Assembly: GCA_963576565.1 (NCBI GenBank)
Contig: OY755042.1
Location: 17,025,272-17,089,271 of the forward strand
Source of the DNA: Aspidapion aeneum
Lineage: Eukaryota > Arthropoda > Insecta > Coleoptera > Brentidae
Direction: 5' to 3'
Length of the DNA: 64,000 bases
The notes beneath the pieces are model-generated. The model saw only the letters and a list, made by a program, of their open reading frames with translations. It was not told the DNA's origin and ran no database searches. Position numbers and translations under genes: made by a program. This document shows, in pieces, positions 35,999 to 46,420 of this stretch (position 1 is its first letter; each line of letters opens with the position of its first letter).

Positions 35999-36790
35999 AA
36001 ATACTCTGCCAATATATGGGCCCCTAAGCTCACACTAGGTACTATAGTTATAGTGTACGTGTGAGCTAATATAACTAAAAACTGAAATGTATTTTATTCA
36101 ACTCCAGACTAAATTACCTTTTGTTTGATACCACACAAGCCATGTTTTGACTTAAACTCAAATTTTTGAAATCTACCCCCACCCTTAAAAAAAAGACAAA
36201 AACTATAATGTATTTTGTTAAACTCCGGACTCAATTACCTTTCGTTTGATATCACACACGCCATATTTTCACTTAAACTCTAATTTTTGAAATATACCCC
36301 CACCCTTTTTTAAAATAAATTAAAATGTATTTTGTTTAACTCCAGACTCAATTACCTTTCGTTTGATATCACACACGCCATATTTTCACATAAACTCTAA
36401 TTTTTGAAATCTACCCCCACCCTTTTATTTGGTTTGTGTTCGGTGGATTTTGTTCATTTTTAAATGGGACCATCTCGACCCAAGACCCAGCCTAGGTACC
36501 AAATTTTATTAAAATCGGCCAAGCGGTTTTTGAGTTATGCGCGTTGGTCGTTACAGACAGACATACAGACAGACAGACAGACAGACAGACATACAGACAG
36601 ACAGACAGACAGACAGACGGCGCAACAAAAAAGTTTCAAAATCATCTGAAACGCAAAGATATATAAAAATTTTTGAAATCGGAGCAACTTTTTTTTTCTC
36701 GAAAAAATTAGGATCACCATAGCTCACACTACTATAGTATAGTATATGTGTGAGCTAACACTACTATAGTATAGTATATGTGTGAGCTAA
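35999..36790 (+). mobile_element. R1 repeat, copy D with duplicated end hairpin
   Basis: Same orientation as copy A. Three ~118-bp repeats, (CAGA)n at 36555-36618, then the terminal hairpin at 36721-36756, followed by a second near-perfect copy of it (36757-36790). The duplicated hairpin is unique among the five copies. Confidence 0.85.
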
Positions 36791-36811
36791 AATGTAAAAA
36801 ATTATATTTAC

Positions 36812-37019
36812 CTAGCAATTTATCTTGAAAAGAAATTTCAAAATCTGTTCTGTTTTTCCACAACGCCTTAGCCACTCTTGCAAAATAGTCTGGGAAACAG
36901 TCCTTGGAAGGTGGAAATTTAAAAAAAGACTAATAAACGTTTTTCTCAGCTCGAATAGTTAGATTTATATCCAGAAACCGCACAGGATGCGCCTGGCCTT
37001 TTGCGATTTCGAGAAATAT
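36812..37019 (-). pseudogene. Coding-like block B in the 8.65-kb element
   Basis: Minus strand, open in one frame from 37019 to 36812 except for one TAG at 36932-36930. It includes EIAKGQAHPVRFLDINLTIR before the stop and KDCFPDYFARVAKALWKNRT after it. It ends at a good splice donor, CTAG then GTAAAT. It sits exactly between R1 copies D and E, so it is older sequence spared between insertions. Product not recognised. Confidence 0.45.
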
Positions 37020-37021
37020 TT

Positions 37022-37711
37022 AAAATACTCTGCCAATCTATGGGCACCTAAGCTCACACTGGGTACTATAGTTATAGTATATCTACGTAAAAGCTAATAT
37101 AACTAAAAACTGAAGTATGTTTTATTGAACTCCAGACTCAATTACCTTTCGTTTGATACCACACAAGCCATGTTTTGACTTATACTCTAATTTTTCAAAT
37201 CTACCCCCACCCTTTTTTTAAAACTAAAATGTATTTTGTTTAACTCCAGGCTCAATTACCTTTCGTTTGATATCACACACGCCATATTTCCACTTAAACA
37301 CTAATTTGTGAAATTTACCCCCCCCCTTTTTTTTAAATAAAATAAAATGTATTTTGTTTAACTCCAGACTCAATTACCGTTCGTTTGATATCACACACGC
37401 CATATTTCCACTTAAACACTAATTTTTGAAATTTACCCCCCCCCTTTTTTTAAATAAACTAAAATGTATTTTGTTTAACTCCAGACTCAATTACCTTTCG
37501 TTTGATATCACACACGCCATATTTTTTCATAAACTCTAATTTTTTAAATCTACCCCCACCCTTTTATTTGGCTTGTGTTCGGTGGATTTTGTTCATTTTT
37601 AAATGGGACCATCTCGACCCAAAACCCAGCCTGGGTACCAAATTTCATTAAAATCGGGCAAGCGGTTTTTGAGTTATGCGCGTTGGTCGTTACAGACAGA
37701 CATACAGACAC

Positions 37712-37742
<31 letters not shown>

Positions 37743-37743
37743 T

Positions 37744-37777
<34 letters not shown>

Positions 37778-37917
37778 GGCGCAACAAAAAAGTTTCAAAA
37801 TCATCTGAAACGCAAAGATATATAAAAAATTTTGAAATCGGAGCAACTTTTTTTTTCTCGAAAAAATTAGGATCACCATAGCTCACACTACTATAGTATA
37901 GTATATGTGTGAGCTAA
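37022..37917 (+). mobile_element. R1 repeat, copy E (four internal units)
   Basis: Same orientation as A and D but with four ~118-bp internal repeats (starting near 37108, 37225, 37345 and 37462), making it about 135 bp longer. (CAGA)n lies at 37694-37777. It separates coding-like blocks A and B. Confidence 0.85.
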
Positions 37918-37994
37918 TAACGAAAATCACAATACAAAACCAAGATTCCACAAATTTTTTCACATAAAACAAACAAAATTCGAAAAAACTAACC

Positions 37995-38180
37995 TCACTT
38001 TGGACTCGCGAAAAAAATCAATAAGTTCAGTTGTCCTTTTTCATTTAGTGTGAATAGAAAAGGAAAGACCACACTATCAAACAGATCAAGGGCCTTATGA
38101 GAAGGATGAGTAGGTTCATAGAAGGATGGCTCAACACCTTGAGGATTTTGTGACGTAGCGAAATTTGGAATATATGGGGC
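37995..38180 (-). pseudogene. Coding-like block A (most upstream) in the 8.65-kb element
   Basis: Minus strand, 61 codons open from 38180 to TGA at 37997-37995, beginning ~40 bp inside the right terminus. It includes QNPQGVEPSFYEPTHPSHKA and LFDSVVFPFLF. There is no ATG in frame, but possible splice donors overlap the stop (AAA then GTGAGG). Composition is strongly protein-like compared with surroundings. I do not recognise the product. Its nearness to the terminus suggests either the transposase 5' region or a captured exon. Confidence 0.45.
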
Positions 38181-38340
38181 TTATGGAAGTGGACCGTCCT
38201 GTTCTCTGAGTGCAGTCCTTGAGTAGTTGTCTCTAAATATTGCCTAATAGACGAATTTATTTCAGCGCCATCTGCTCCTCAATGTGGGAAGACCCATCGA
38301 TTACCACTTTATATGGATCATATACACATTGCTTCAAGCA

Positions 38341-39885
38341 ACTACTTCATGCTTAACGTATGAAATTCAGAAACATGTTAATTTATGGCCCGGACCATGT
38401 TGCTAACTTATTTAAATCACCCACGTTTTCTGTCAGCCATGGTTTCCTCTCCATTTTAAAGGCGCTTGACATTGAGTTACTATTTTTTGCTAAAAATGTC
38501 CTCTTCGTATGTTCAACGTTCAATGTTAAATTTGACACATGGCAAGTCATCCCATTAATCCATCGACTAAACCATTTTTCTTTCTAATTTAAAACACCCA
38601 TGTTTTCTGTCAACCACGGGTTTCTTACTCTTTGGAAGGCGTCTGACTTCGAATAACTATTCTACCGTTATCTTCCTAGTTAAATGGGCTTATGAATAAG
38701 TTCAACGTTTACTAAATGGAGTGTATAAATTCAACGTTCAATGTTAAATTTGATACATGGCAAGTCATCCCGTCTTATTACATTACTAAAGGAGCTACAT
38801 TCGAATAAACCTGCGTCCAAGTCCGTAAAAAACTGAACTTCAAAAACGTGATAATTCATCGACCAAACCATTTTTCTGACTAATTTAAAACTCTCGCATT
38901 TTCGGTGAACCACTGTTTTCTCAATCTTTGGAAGGCACCTGATTTCGAGTAACTACTCCATGCTAAAATTATCCTCTTTCTAATTAAAAGGGCTTATGTA
39001 TAAATTAAACGTTCAATGCTAAATTTGACACATGGCAACTGGCAAGTCATTTCATCTTATTACATTACTAAAGGCAGTGGCGTATATAATGGGGGGCCTG
39101 GGGGGCCTGGCCCCCCACGAAGCTAACATTTTTTTAGATATTTTCCACATATTTCATGAATACAAACCTAAAATAGCATAAAATACGGCCTCATGAGGTC
39201 TCGCCCCCCCCCCCCCCCGAAACTGTCTCGCCCCCCCCCCCCGAAACTTTTTTCTATATACGCCACTGACTAAAGATGCTACATTTAAATGAATCTATGT
39301 CCAAGTCCTTAAAAAATTGAACTTCAGAAACATGTTAATTTATCTGCCAAACCATTTTTCTTTCTAATTTAAAACACTCATGTTTTCTGTCATCCACGAC
39401 TAACTACTCCATCCTTAAAATATCCTCTTCTCAATTAAATGGGCTTATGTATAAATTCAACGTTCAGTGTTAAATTTGATACATGGGCAAGTCATCCCAT
39501 CTTCTAACATTATTAAACGTGCTACATTCGAAAAAAATCTACGTCCAAGTCCGTAAAAAAACTGAACTTCAGAAACATGTTAATTGATGGCCCAAACCAT
39601 GTTTCTAACTTATTTAAATCACCCACGTTTTCTGTCAGCCATGGTTTTCTCTCCATTTTGAAGGCGCCTGACATTGAGTAACTATGTCATGCTAAAAATG
39701 TCCTCGTCGTATGTTCAACGTTTAATGTTAAATTTGACACATGGCAAGTCATCCCATCCTATTACAATACTAAACTTGCTACATTCAAATAAATCTACGT
39801 TCAAGTCCGCAAAAAAACTGAACTTCAGAAACTTGTTAATTAAATTAGACGGCGCGTGACTTGGAGGACAAAAAAACTAGCTTAT
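38341..39885 (+). repeat. ~260-280-bp satellite array, right part
   Basis: The anchor word around TTAAATTTGACACATGGCAA recurs at about 38521, 38741, 39018, 39469 and 39727. After removing the hAT MITE at 39075-39268, spacing is mostly 260-280 bp; one unit is shorter. Conserved unit words: CCAAGTCCGTAAAAAA, GAAACATGTTAATT, CATGTTTTCTGTCA and GGCGCCTGAC. Diverged, with internal deletions, so an old array. Chance ORFs across it are not genes. Confidence 0.85.
39075..39268. mobile_element. hAT MITE R4 inside the satellite
   Basis: Starts CAGTGGCGTATATA, ends TATATACGCCACTG, flanked by ACTAAAGG and ACTAAAGA (8-bp duplication, one mismatch). Neighbouring satellite units read straight through this point. 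The interior carries two C runs of 12 or more bases. Confidence 0.9.
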
Positions 39886-40777
39886 AATATAGATAGTTAA
39901 TCTGTGCTTCGAGTAACTGCTCCTATACCTAGCAGAGCAACATGATATTTGCCATTAAAATTAGGATATAAGTTAGGCAAAAAAACGTAAAAAATAAAAA
40001 GACAGTAAATATTGTAGATTTCTGCCCAAAGGCATAAAAGCCATATTTAAAAAAAGTTCAGTTTAACGCTCATCTAATACAACTAACTCTATTATCTCTC
40101 CAAAATTCACAAAAACCTAATGAAAAGCTTTCTGTTTTGATAAGTCATGTTAATCCAGTTTATACACTTTAACGACAATGTTAGCAATTGGCAGAATTAC
40201 TGCTTCTTCTGGAATGTGAACCAGTTTTAAAAATTCATATTCGCATATGAACTAAATTAGAAAAAATTGACAATTTAACATGTATGTTATTTTGGCATAC
40301 CTTCGACACGTCTTGTCTCTTTATTCTTCTGCTATACGCAATTAGTGTCTTTTTTCTCGAATCTATCGCCCTTCGAGTAAGCGAGGAGAGTCTAAACTTT
40401 GTCTCTTAATATTGTAGTCGAAAGAAAAGGCTGTTCATTTTTCTAGACTGTACTTGTTTTATTGTCCACTCTTAACTGATTTGAGTTGATTAAATTTCTG
40501 GTCGGCCTTAGCTAGGGTTTAAGGCTGAATAATTTGTTTGGATCTTATCCTGAAATGTATTATGTGTGAAAGTCGAACGCTTAACTTTCTTAATTTTGGT
40601 TTATACTTAAAGTTCGTTGAATAAATTATGAATCAGATTTGATCTAAAGTAAACGTACAGAGTGATTCACCATATTTTGAACCCCCGCTTATCTAAGGAC
40701 ACTCATCATAAAGGCAAGCCTTATAGGAAGCGCAGCCAACGTCAGACTTTCTATTTTTTGGTTATTATTTGACATGT
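39886..40777. other. Intergenic, nothing recognised
   Basis: AT-rich. GTACAGAGTGATTCACCATA near 40658 resembles one end of a TA-inserting MITE, without a partner found. Confidence 0.35.
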
Positions 40778-41001
40778 TGTTCTCGGTTTCGCATTGGCTG
40801 TTCGGTTTTATTTTAAAGATATTGTTTTACACAGTATGAAGGTACCTTAACTATATATATTTATGTAATTAGAAATAAAAAGTTTTGCCGCCAACTATCT
40901 TGAATCTGTATCATTATTAAATGAATCTTTAGACTGTGTTAAAACCACATTTTTAAATTAAGAAGTAGCCGTCAATGCGAAACCGAGGAAAACATGTCAA
41001 A
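40778..41001. mobile_element. R6 foldback, complete copy
   Basis: Left arm TTGACATGTTGTTCTCGGTT then TCGCATTGGC is matched inverted by the right arm ending CGAGGAAAACATGTCAA. Arms are about 65 bp and the total 224 bp. The right half recurs at 14165-14276. Confidence 0.75.
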
Positions 41002-41690
41002 AATTATAACCCAATTAAAGTCGGGCTCTACGATGAGTGACCTTACCGGTTATCGCCTTTAATATTGATGACTTTTGCACATGTTGCATTTTCTCCAAAA
41101 AGGCAAGACCTCTCTGTCTAGATACCTGTGAGGTATATAACTGGTCTACTTTTTCAGTTATCTCTACTTGTAGCTGCGGTGACCCTTAAGGTTTACTCTT
41201 TTTTTAAGATTGTTCGGTCGAGCTGCAATATTGCAGACAGGAAGTCCCTTCATAACTTACCTCCTTTCGATTTTAGTGATCTTAACATTTTATTCCTCGT
41301 TCTGGCATATATTTCGTACTCCTCTACAAAATGCGATAACGTTGCCTTAGAGCACTCACATACAGGGAGCAAATCATCTTTTGATGATTTTTGACGGCTC
41401 CATCGCAAATTGCTAAGGCTCTCGCATCCTCTATAAAAAAATCAACTTATGGATTCCACTCCATATTTGACTTATTAGTGATCTTAAGAGCAGTTTCAGG
41501 GCTGAGGCTTTTATCTTGGCACGTTTATTTTCCTCCTCATTGTTTAATATCGCAGTATGTGCTTTAACCTACAATATCTTTTTAAGTACCCAAAGTAGCT
41601 ACGTACATATTTATCTTTGCATTAAAACTCTGGATAGATTTTTAAACTTTTGATCCAAAAGTGACCACCTTATCCACTATACGCACTGTG
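41002..41690. other. Intergenic, nothing recognised
   Basis: Contains an 88-codon plus-strand frame (41128-41394) with no recognised motif. Not called. Confidence 0.35.
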
Positions 41691-42430
41691 CTTCTATCTT
41701 TAAATTTTTTGTGAAAATATCGTATTTTTTCGTTTGGTTTTTTATTTTTTGTAATATTCGAAAAGCCGTTTCGTTTTCCACCACATATCCAAACTTACGT
41801 TTAATAAATCGTCCGTTTTCCAGTGTTCGGCATCGCGTTGGCGTCGTCCAGAAAATGACGTCCAATTACGAGGCGCACCGGTATTATTCAAATGCCCCGT
41901 AAAAATATAATATAGTGGCGATCAGGGGGGAGGCTGGGGGATGTTTCATAGTCGTTGGAGAGGCCTTTATCTCCGCCTGTGGCCGAGAGAGGGCATTACT
42001 CACGCCGATTTTTACCGCTGCCCGCCGATGATAAATCATCATTATTGGCCGCTGGCTCTCGCTCATTTTTACGAACTGCCATGAAGGGGGACGCTGGGGG
42101 GTTCGTCCATTAAAAAAAGCGGCCGCGTCGCACCGTATCTCTAGCTAAGCCGCCGTTTTGTTTATGCTTACCGTTTTCCATTATTTCTCGTCGCGCGGAG
42201 AGATAAACGGGCATCGGTTCATTTTGGAAGCGCTACCTTTTAAATTTTATAACTATGGACGTGTCAGTTTGGCTCGGAACGGTGCATGTGTATCCATAAA
42301 TCCAAACGAACTCTTAATAAACGACGAAAAACCCTTGTGGCCTCGTTATACGTTTGATAACGCTCTTGGGAAAATCATACTTTTTCAAAACCTTCTTACC
42401 ACATCGCTTTCCAATATTATCAAACCGCAA
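41690..42430. other. Unique GC-richer block
   Basis: No match to repeats in the window. CG-rich patches lie at 41810-41880 and 41935-42150, including a near-palindrome GATGATAAATCATCATTA around 42028 and a TTTTTACGA word near 42066. Frames on both strands reach 60-97 codons, without motifs. Possible conserved non-coding or exonic sequence; weak inference. Confidence 0.3.
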
Positions 42431-42558
42431 CTACATCAAACACATGTTTGAAAAGTTTTTATGCTCTATTTAATAAGGTATAAATCCCATATTGGATTAT
42501 TGGTTATAAGAATTAACAAATCATCATGTAGTTACTTTTATTTGGGACACCCTGTATA
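42431..42558. repeat. Solo relative of the 45289-49520 element terminus
   Basis: TTTTTATGCTCTATTTAATA and CCATATTGGATTATTGG match the long TIR of the 4.2-kb element, and the piece ends GGGACACCCTGTATA, a TA-flanked CAGGGTGTCCC terminus. Likely a MITE or solo end of the same family. Confidence 0.6.
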
Positions 42559-42705
42559 TTGTAACCTCATAGTTAGGTGAGACACGTCTTTTCGTAAAAA
42601 TGCCTAGGAATGTCATACAAAGGCCAGCATTATATTGTAACAAATATAGAGCATAATTAAAAGCTAGAATATTTCATATACTGCTTGCTGTGTTTAAGGT
42701 GTGTA

Positions 42706-42742
<37 letters not shown>

Positions 42743-42759
42743 TAGAGAGAGAGAGAGAA
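42706..42759. repeat. (GA)n microsatellite
   Basis: An almost uninterrupted AG/GA run of about 54 bp. The Arg-Glu-rich frame across it is an artefact. Confidence 0.95.
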
Positions 42760-42906
42760 ATATATTTTAGGTGGTATATTGGAATATTTTTCGCTGTTTT
42801 AGACCCGTATGATAGTGGGAAATCAGGGGAATACATCGTGACCTCTTGTCTTCACGATGTTTTTCGTCACTCCGTCGTGTGCAGCGAAATATGAACTGAA
42901 CTTCAG

Positions 42907-43228
42907 GCAGATTCGGATACTGTTTAGCACAAAGCGGTGGTATTTTTGAGAATTTAATTTGTTAGGTAGATCTTAAATCAATATGAAAAATTTGCATTTA
43001 AGCAATAAACTTTAGTTTGTGGTAGACACGGCATGACAATAAATACTATAAAAAAGATCAAGCCAAAATTTTTTTTATAACAGGCTCGGATACTGTTTAG
43101 CACAGAGCGGTGGTATTTTTGAAAATTTGATTCGTTAGGTAAGATCAAAGAATTTGCTTGTAAAATAGACCCGTCTCTTATTTGTTTCGCTGGTGAAGCA
43201 ACAAACTTCAGTTTGTGGTAGACACACA
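42907..43228 (+). repeat. Two tandem ~174-197-bp units
   Basis: TCGGATACTGTTTAGCACA recurs at 42912 and 43086, and AACTT(T/C)AGTTTGTGGTAGACAC at about 43008 and 43205. GGTGGTATTTTTGA and TTCGTTAGGTA-like words are shared. No protein. Confidence 0.75.
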
Positions 43229-44077
43229 ACGAGTTTAAAAAAAGGATTATACGTTAATTAGTTCTTGTCTAAATTTTCGATATTTTATTTACAACTACCC
43301 TCAATCGATTTTCTTTAAGAACTGTCGAAAGAAAATATTACCGCGTTAGGAGAAACAATCGGTGTCATAAATTTCTTGCCTCTCCTTTACCGGGGCGCAC
43401 AGATGATAGGTATTGGCTGTGGGTCTGGCTAGCCTGAAACACTGGTAGTAACCACGTGTAAACTTCTATCCTTTTTTCTTACATACTACCTATTTCATGC
43501 ATATGCACTTGTTCTTATCTTACATACGGTAATAATTTCCGTGTGTAAAATAATAACTACATAATTATAATCTTAAATTAAACTAGCTACTCACAAATAT
43601 AATTTCGTAGAGTAAAAAGATTAAAAACAAAACCGATTTAATATAAGGGACAGAGGATCAATGAAAAAAGAACACGCAAAAGAGTGGGATGTAGCTGAAG
43701 AGAGTCTAAAAGCATCTTTACTGTCGACGTTAGCTGCCACTTGTTGAATGTGCTTTGAGCAAAAAGGCATAAAGCATTTTTTATGACTCCTAAAGCAAAG
43801 GAAGTAAAAGGTGTTTTGATCGCTCACCGGCACCGGTTTAAAATAAATACTTCGAAATTTAACGCGAAATTTATACAGGAAAAAACTGAAAATAAGAATT
43901 AGAATAAATAAAAAAAGGTACCTATGTATAGGAAATATTACGCAGCGTTAAAAATTTAGTAAATAGGTTCGGGTCGGTAGGTTTTGTTTGATTTGTAACA
44001 CCTGAACCGCTCCACTGATTCGATTTCCAGAAAATTTTCGGAAAAAAATAAGGCGGTAGTTTCCAACGACAAGTTTT
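43229..44077. other. Intergenic, nothing recognised
   Basis: AT-rich with only short frames lacking motifs. Confidence 0.4.
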
Positions 44078-44630
44078 TACCTGCTTAGCCCGCGCAGCAA
44101 TTTATAGAGAAGGTATTTTTTTCGAAGACAAACATTTATTAAGATAACTCCAAAAATGTGTTATTTGTATGTAGTTTGACCTACTTTAGCAATATCGTCG
44201 TGACGTCTCTGTCTGTGTGTGTGTATGTATGTCTGTCCGTAACACGATCGCTCCTAAACCGCTAAGCCGATTTTCATGAAATTTTCAGGTAAAAGCAGTG
44301 GCGTATATTATGGGGGGGGGCTATATATACGCTGCTAAGATTTTTTTCGATATTTTTCATATACTTCATGAATACAAACACAAAATAGCATAAAATACGG
44401 GTTCTCAGGTCCCCCCAAAACTATTTTGGGCCCACCCCGAAACTTTTTTCTATATACGCGACTGGGTAAAATATTATACAATACGAGCTGATCAGATTTG
44501 GGTCAAAATGCTAATGACAGTTTTTTCACAGCTTAGTTATAATTGAAAGTAACGTAACTTTTTAACGGAGAATTACATCTACATGCGATTTTCGGAATAT
44601 AGTAGAAAACTGTTTTCAAGGCACCCAGGA
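44078..44630 (+). mobile_element. R2 repeat, copy 3, split by a hAT MITE
   Basis: Starts TACCTGCTTAGCCCGCGCAG, with the core AGCAATATCGTCGTGACGTC, a TG run, CCGTAACACGATCGCTCCTA and AGCCGATTTTCATGAAATTT. It is interrupted after TTTTCAGGTAAAA by the R4 MITE at 44296 and resumes with ATACGAGCTGATCAGATT. Confidence 0.75.
44296..44464. mobile_element. hAT MITE R4 inside R2 copy 3
   Basis: Starts CAGTGGCGTATATTA, ends TATATACGCGACTG, flanked by GGTAAAAG and GGTAAAAT (8-bp duplication, one mismatch). Other R2 copies are continuous at this point. Confidence 0.88.
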
Positions 44631-44631
44631 A

Positions 44632-44795
44632 TTTGTCCTGGGGAGGTCGAGACCCCATGATATCATATTTCATGCTTTTGTGTTTTTATTCATAAAATAT
44701 GAGGAAAATATTTTAAAAAATCTTAGACTTGAGGAGGCTTGGGAAACGCCCCCTTCCCCTGGTAAATCCTTGCCTATCCCACCACGGATCATTTG
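44632..44795. repeat. R4-related fragment
   Basis: CACCCAGGAATTTGTCCTGG, then GAGACCCCATGATATCAT, and TTTTTATTCATAAAATATGA follow the order of R4 interiors. Termini are degraded. Confidence 0.5.
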
Positions 44796-45288
44796 TTTGG
44801 TGATCCGTGCTACCACTAAATTTTTGCGTTTTTTTGAAGTCGATGTTATTATAAAAAGATTTGCATGGGAAACGGCTTTATCGAGACCGGGTATGATTAA
44901 GTTCTTATTATTACGTTGCTTTTAAGGAGAAAACCCCAATTACATTAGCAGGAAAAACTATAATACAAAGCCCTAAAAATGTTGGGACGTAGTAAAAATA
45001 TCTAAAATATTACTTATAAAAGGAAATTCAATAATAACAGACATAAAATAGAAAGTTCGCTGCTTCTGTGGTGAAGTCTGAGAATTGAATTTTCAATACT
45101 GATAAGCTTTACTTGAAAATCGCAAACCTCCACACCTACATAAACATAGAAACACAAAGACATAGACAACATAATTAAATAATAAAAGTAAAACGATATG
45201 AAATTAGCTATGTTCTAGATATCTAGAATTATAAAAAGCATATTATTAGAACAGATAATGATAAAATATCAGCGGATTTTCTGATATA
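44796..45288. other. Intergenic, nothing recognised
   Basis: AT-rich, no motif. Confidence 0.4.
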
Positions 45289-45896
45289 CAGGGTGTCTCA
45301 CATAAAAGGAACTACATGGAGATTTCGGAAACGGTAAGGGATACGAGTTTGTTTAAATGAGAAAAAAGTTGCGCTATTCTAAGCCCAATCAGGTGCTATA
45401 TCAATATTAAAGTTACCTACAGGGGTTACTAAAATATCGAGCCAAACATTAAAAATTGTGTTTTTTGAAAAATTTTAATATTGCCGCCATCTTGCAAACA
45501 AATTTAATAAAATTTTACAGTTTTTTATAGGCACTTACGGCCAATCGAATGACGTTAACATATTTTTTCTAGGCTTTCTAGTTTTTTTGAAACCATTGCC
45601 ATTGTGTTGTTATTTTTTATGGCCGCCATATTGAATTTATACGTCAGTGAATAGAGCATTGAAAGAGCTTTTTAACCATGTATAATAAGCCTATCTTTGA
45701 ATGACCAAAAAATGTGAATTGATTTAAAAAACTGTTTTTTACTGTGAAACAAAGGCCATAGTTGCGTTTGTTGAAACACCTACGTAACTATCTGTCAAAA
45801 CTATGTCATTTATTTGATTTATCTGTTGGAGTCACAGTAAACTAATTATTTATAGTAAGGAAAGCACCCCGGTATTGTCATAATACTGTTATACAT

Positions 45897-45966
45897 ACCC
45901 CCTGTATACATTAGTTCGGAATACAAAGTTTGAGAGGCGCTTATTACAGACCGTCACCCCTGGTAT
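45897..45966 (+). repeat. Direct repeat, first copy (partner 47729-47798)
   Basis: CCCCCTGTATACATTAGT, then ACAAAGTTTGAGAGGCGC, then CACCCCTGGTATA matches 47729-47798 in the same order at roughly three-quarters identity. The two copies bracket the extra DNA inside the 4.2-kb element. Confidence 0.55.
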
Positions 45967-46083
45967 AAAAATAGTATGTACAGACTCCTGTGCTGTCGCC
46001 ATGGACATTAACCGCTACTCTCGGTGTATGTTTTTGAGTATGACAAAATAGATAAAAATATGACGGTAATGTAATTCGGCATT

Positions 46084-46380
46084 TTTCATTTGTGGTTGCA
46101 GTTTTTCGTGATTTTTCGACTTTTTACCTTATTTTTAAAAGTGTTTTTTGCTAAATTGGGCCTATCGGTATTTAAGAAATTTAAAAGAAAACAATTTTGT
46201 GTTCGTGGGTGCGAATATGTTATCAAGCGCCACTGCATTCCCAAACGGAACCTAAAGTTCTTTGATGAGTGGCTTCAAATACTTCGGGAAAAAAACTAAC
46301 TTTGACGAAAGACGAAATTCACTTTAAATATATAGTGTGTGAGGGCACGTTCAACCTGGACGGAGTTTTAAATGTTTAGT
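46084..46380 (+). pseudogene. THAP-like zinc-finger remnant
   Basis: The frame near 46190 reads QFCVRGCEYVIKRHCIPKRN then DEWLQILREKN, which fits the start of a THAP domain (C-x3-C, then H-x-x-P-K, then the conserved Trp). After a frameshift near 46297, HFKYIVCEGTFN occupies the place of the C-x2-H pair, with Thr replacing His. Broken frame and lost ligand indicate a pseudogene. Could derive from a P-like or other THAP-bearing transposon, or a host gene. Confidence 0.4.
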
Positions 46381-46420
46381 TTTAAATTTTATTATTTTGA
46401 TTATTTCACTAAACTTATAT

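Larger units (their letters stand above)
29569..38221. mobile_element. 8,653-bp TIR element with perfect 9-bp duplication
   Basis: The left end CAAGGACTGTACACAGAGAA continuing to GGTCCACTTC matches the inverted right end over ~36 bp with four mismatches. AGTAGTTGT occurs immediately outside both ends (29560-29568 and 38222-38230), and removing the element with one duplicate restores a normal M9 MITE centre, so boundaries are firm. 9-bp duplications are usual for Mutator-like elements, but I see no MULE transposase motif. The interior is loaded with later insertions (four R1 copies, R7, R10) and four minus-strand blocks with coding character. It is either a decayed large DNA transposon or one that carries a captured gene. 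Confidence 0.85.
29390..38331. mobile_element. M9 MITE, second copy, split by an 8.65-kb insertion
   Basis: The left part is 29390-29568, matching the left arm and centre of the intact copy at 12221. The right part is 38222-38331, matching its right arm, including CAGCGCCATCTGCTCCTCAA. The ends are ATAAGTATATGAC and, inverted, CAATGTGTATATGA, flanked by CTTCAAGCA on each side (9-bp duplication). It sits in the satellite array and is itself split between 29568 and 38222. Confidence 0.85.

Noticed and set aside
39674..39859. ORFs in the satellite array
   Set aside because: Frames follow the repeat unit and shift between units; no motif.
29100..39885. CRISPR array
   Set aside because: Units are ~260-280 bp, diverged and without short regular spacers; this is a eukaryotic satellite.
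42685..42894. Arg/Glu-rich ORF
   Set aside because: Produced by the (GA)n microsatellite.
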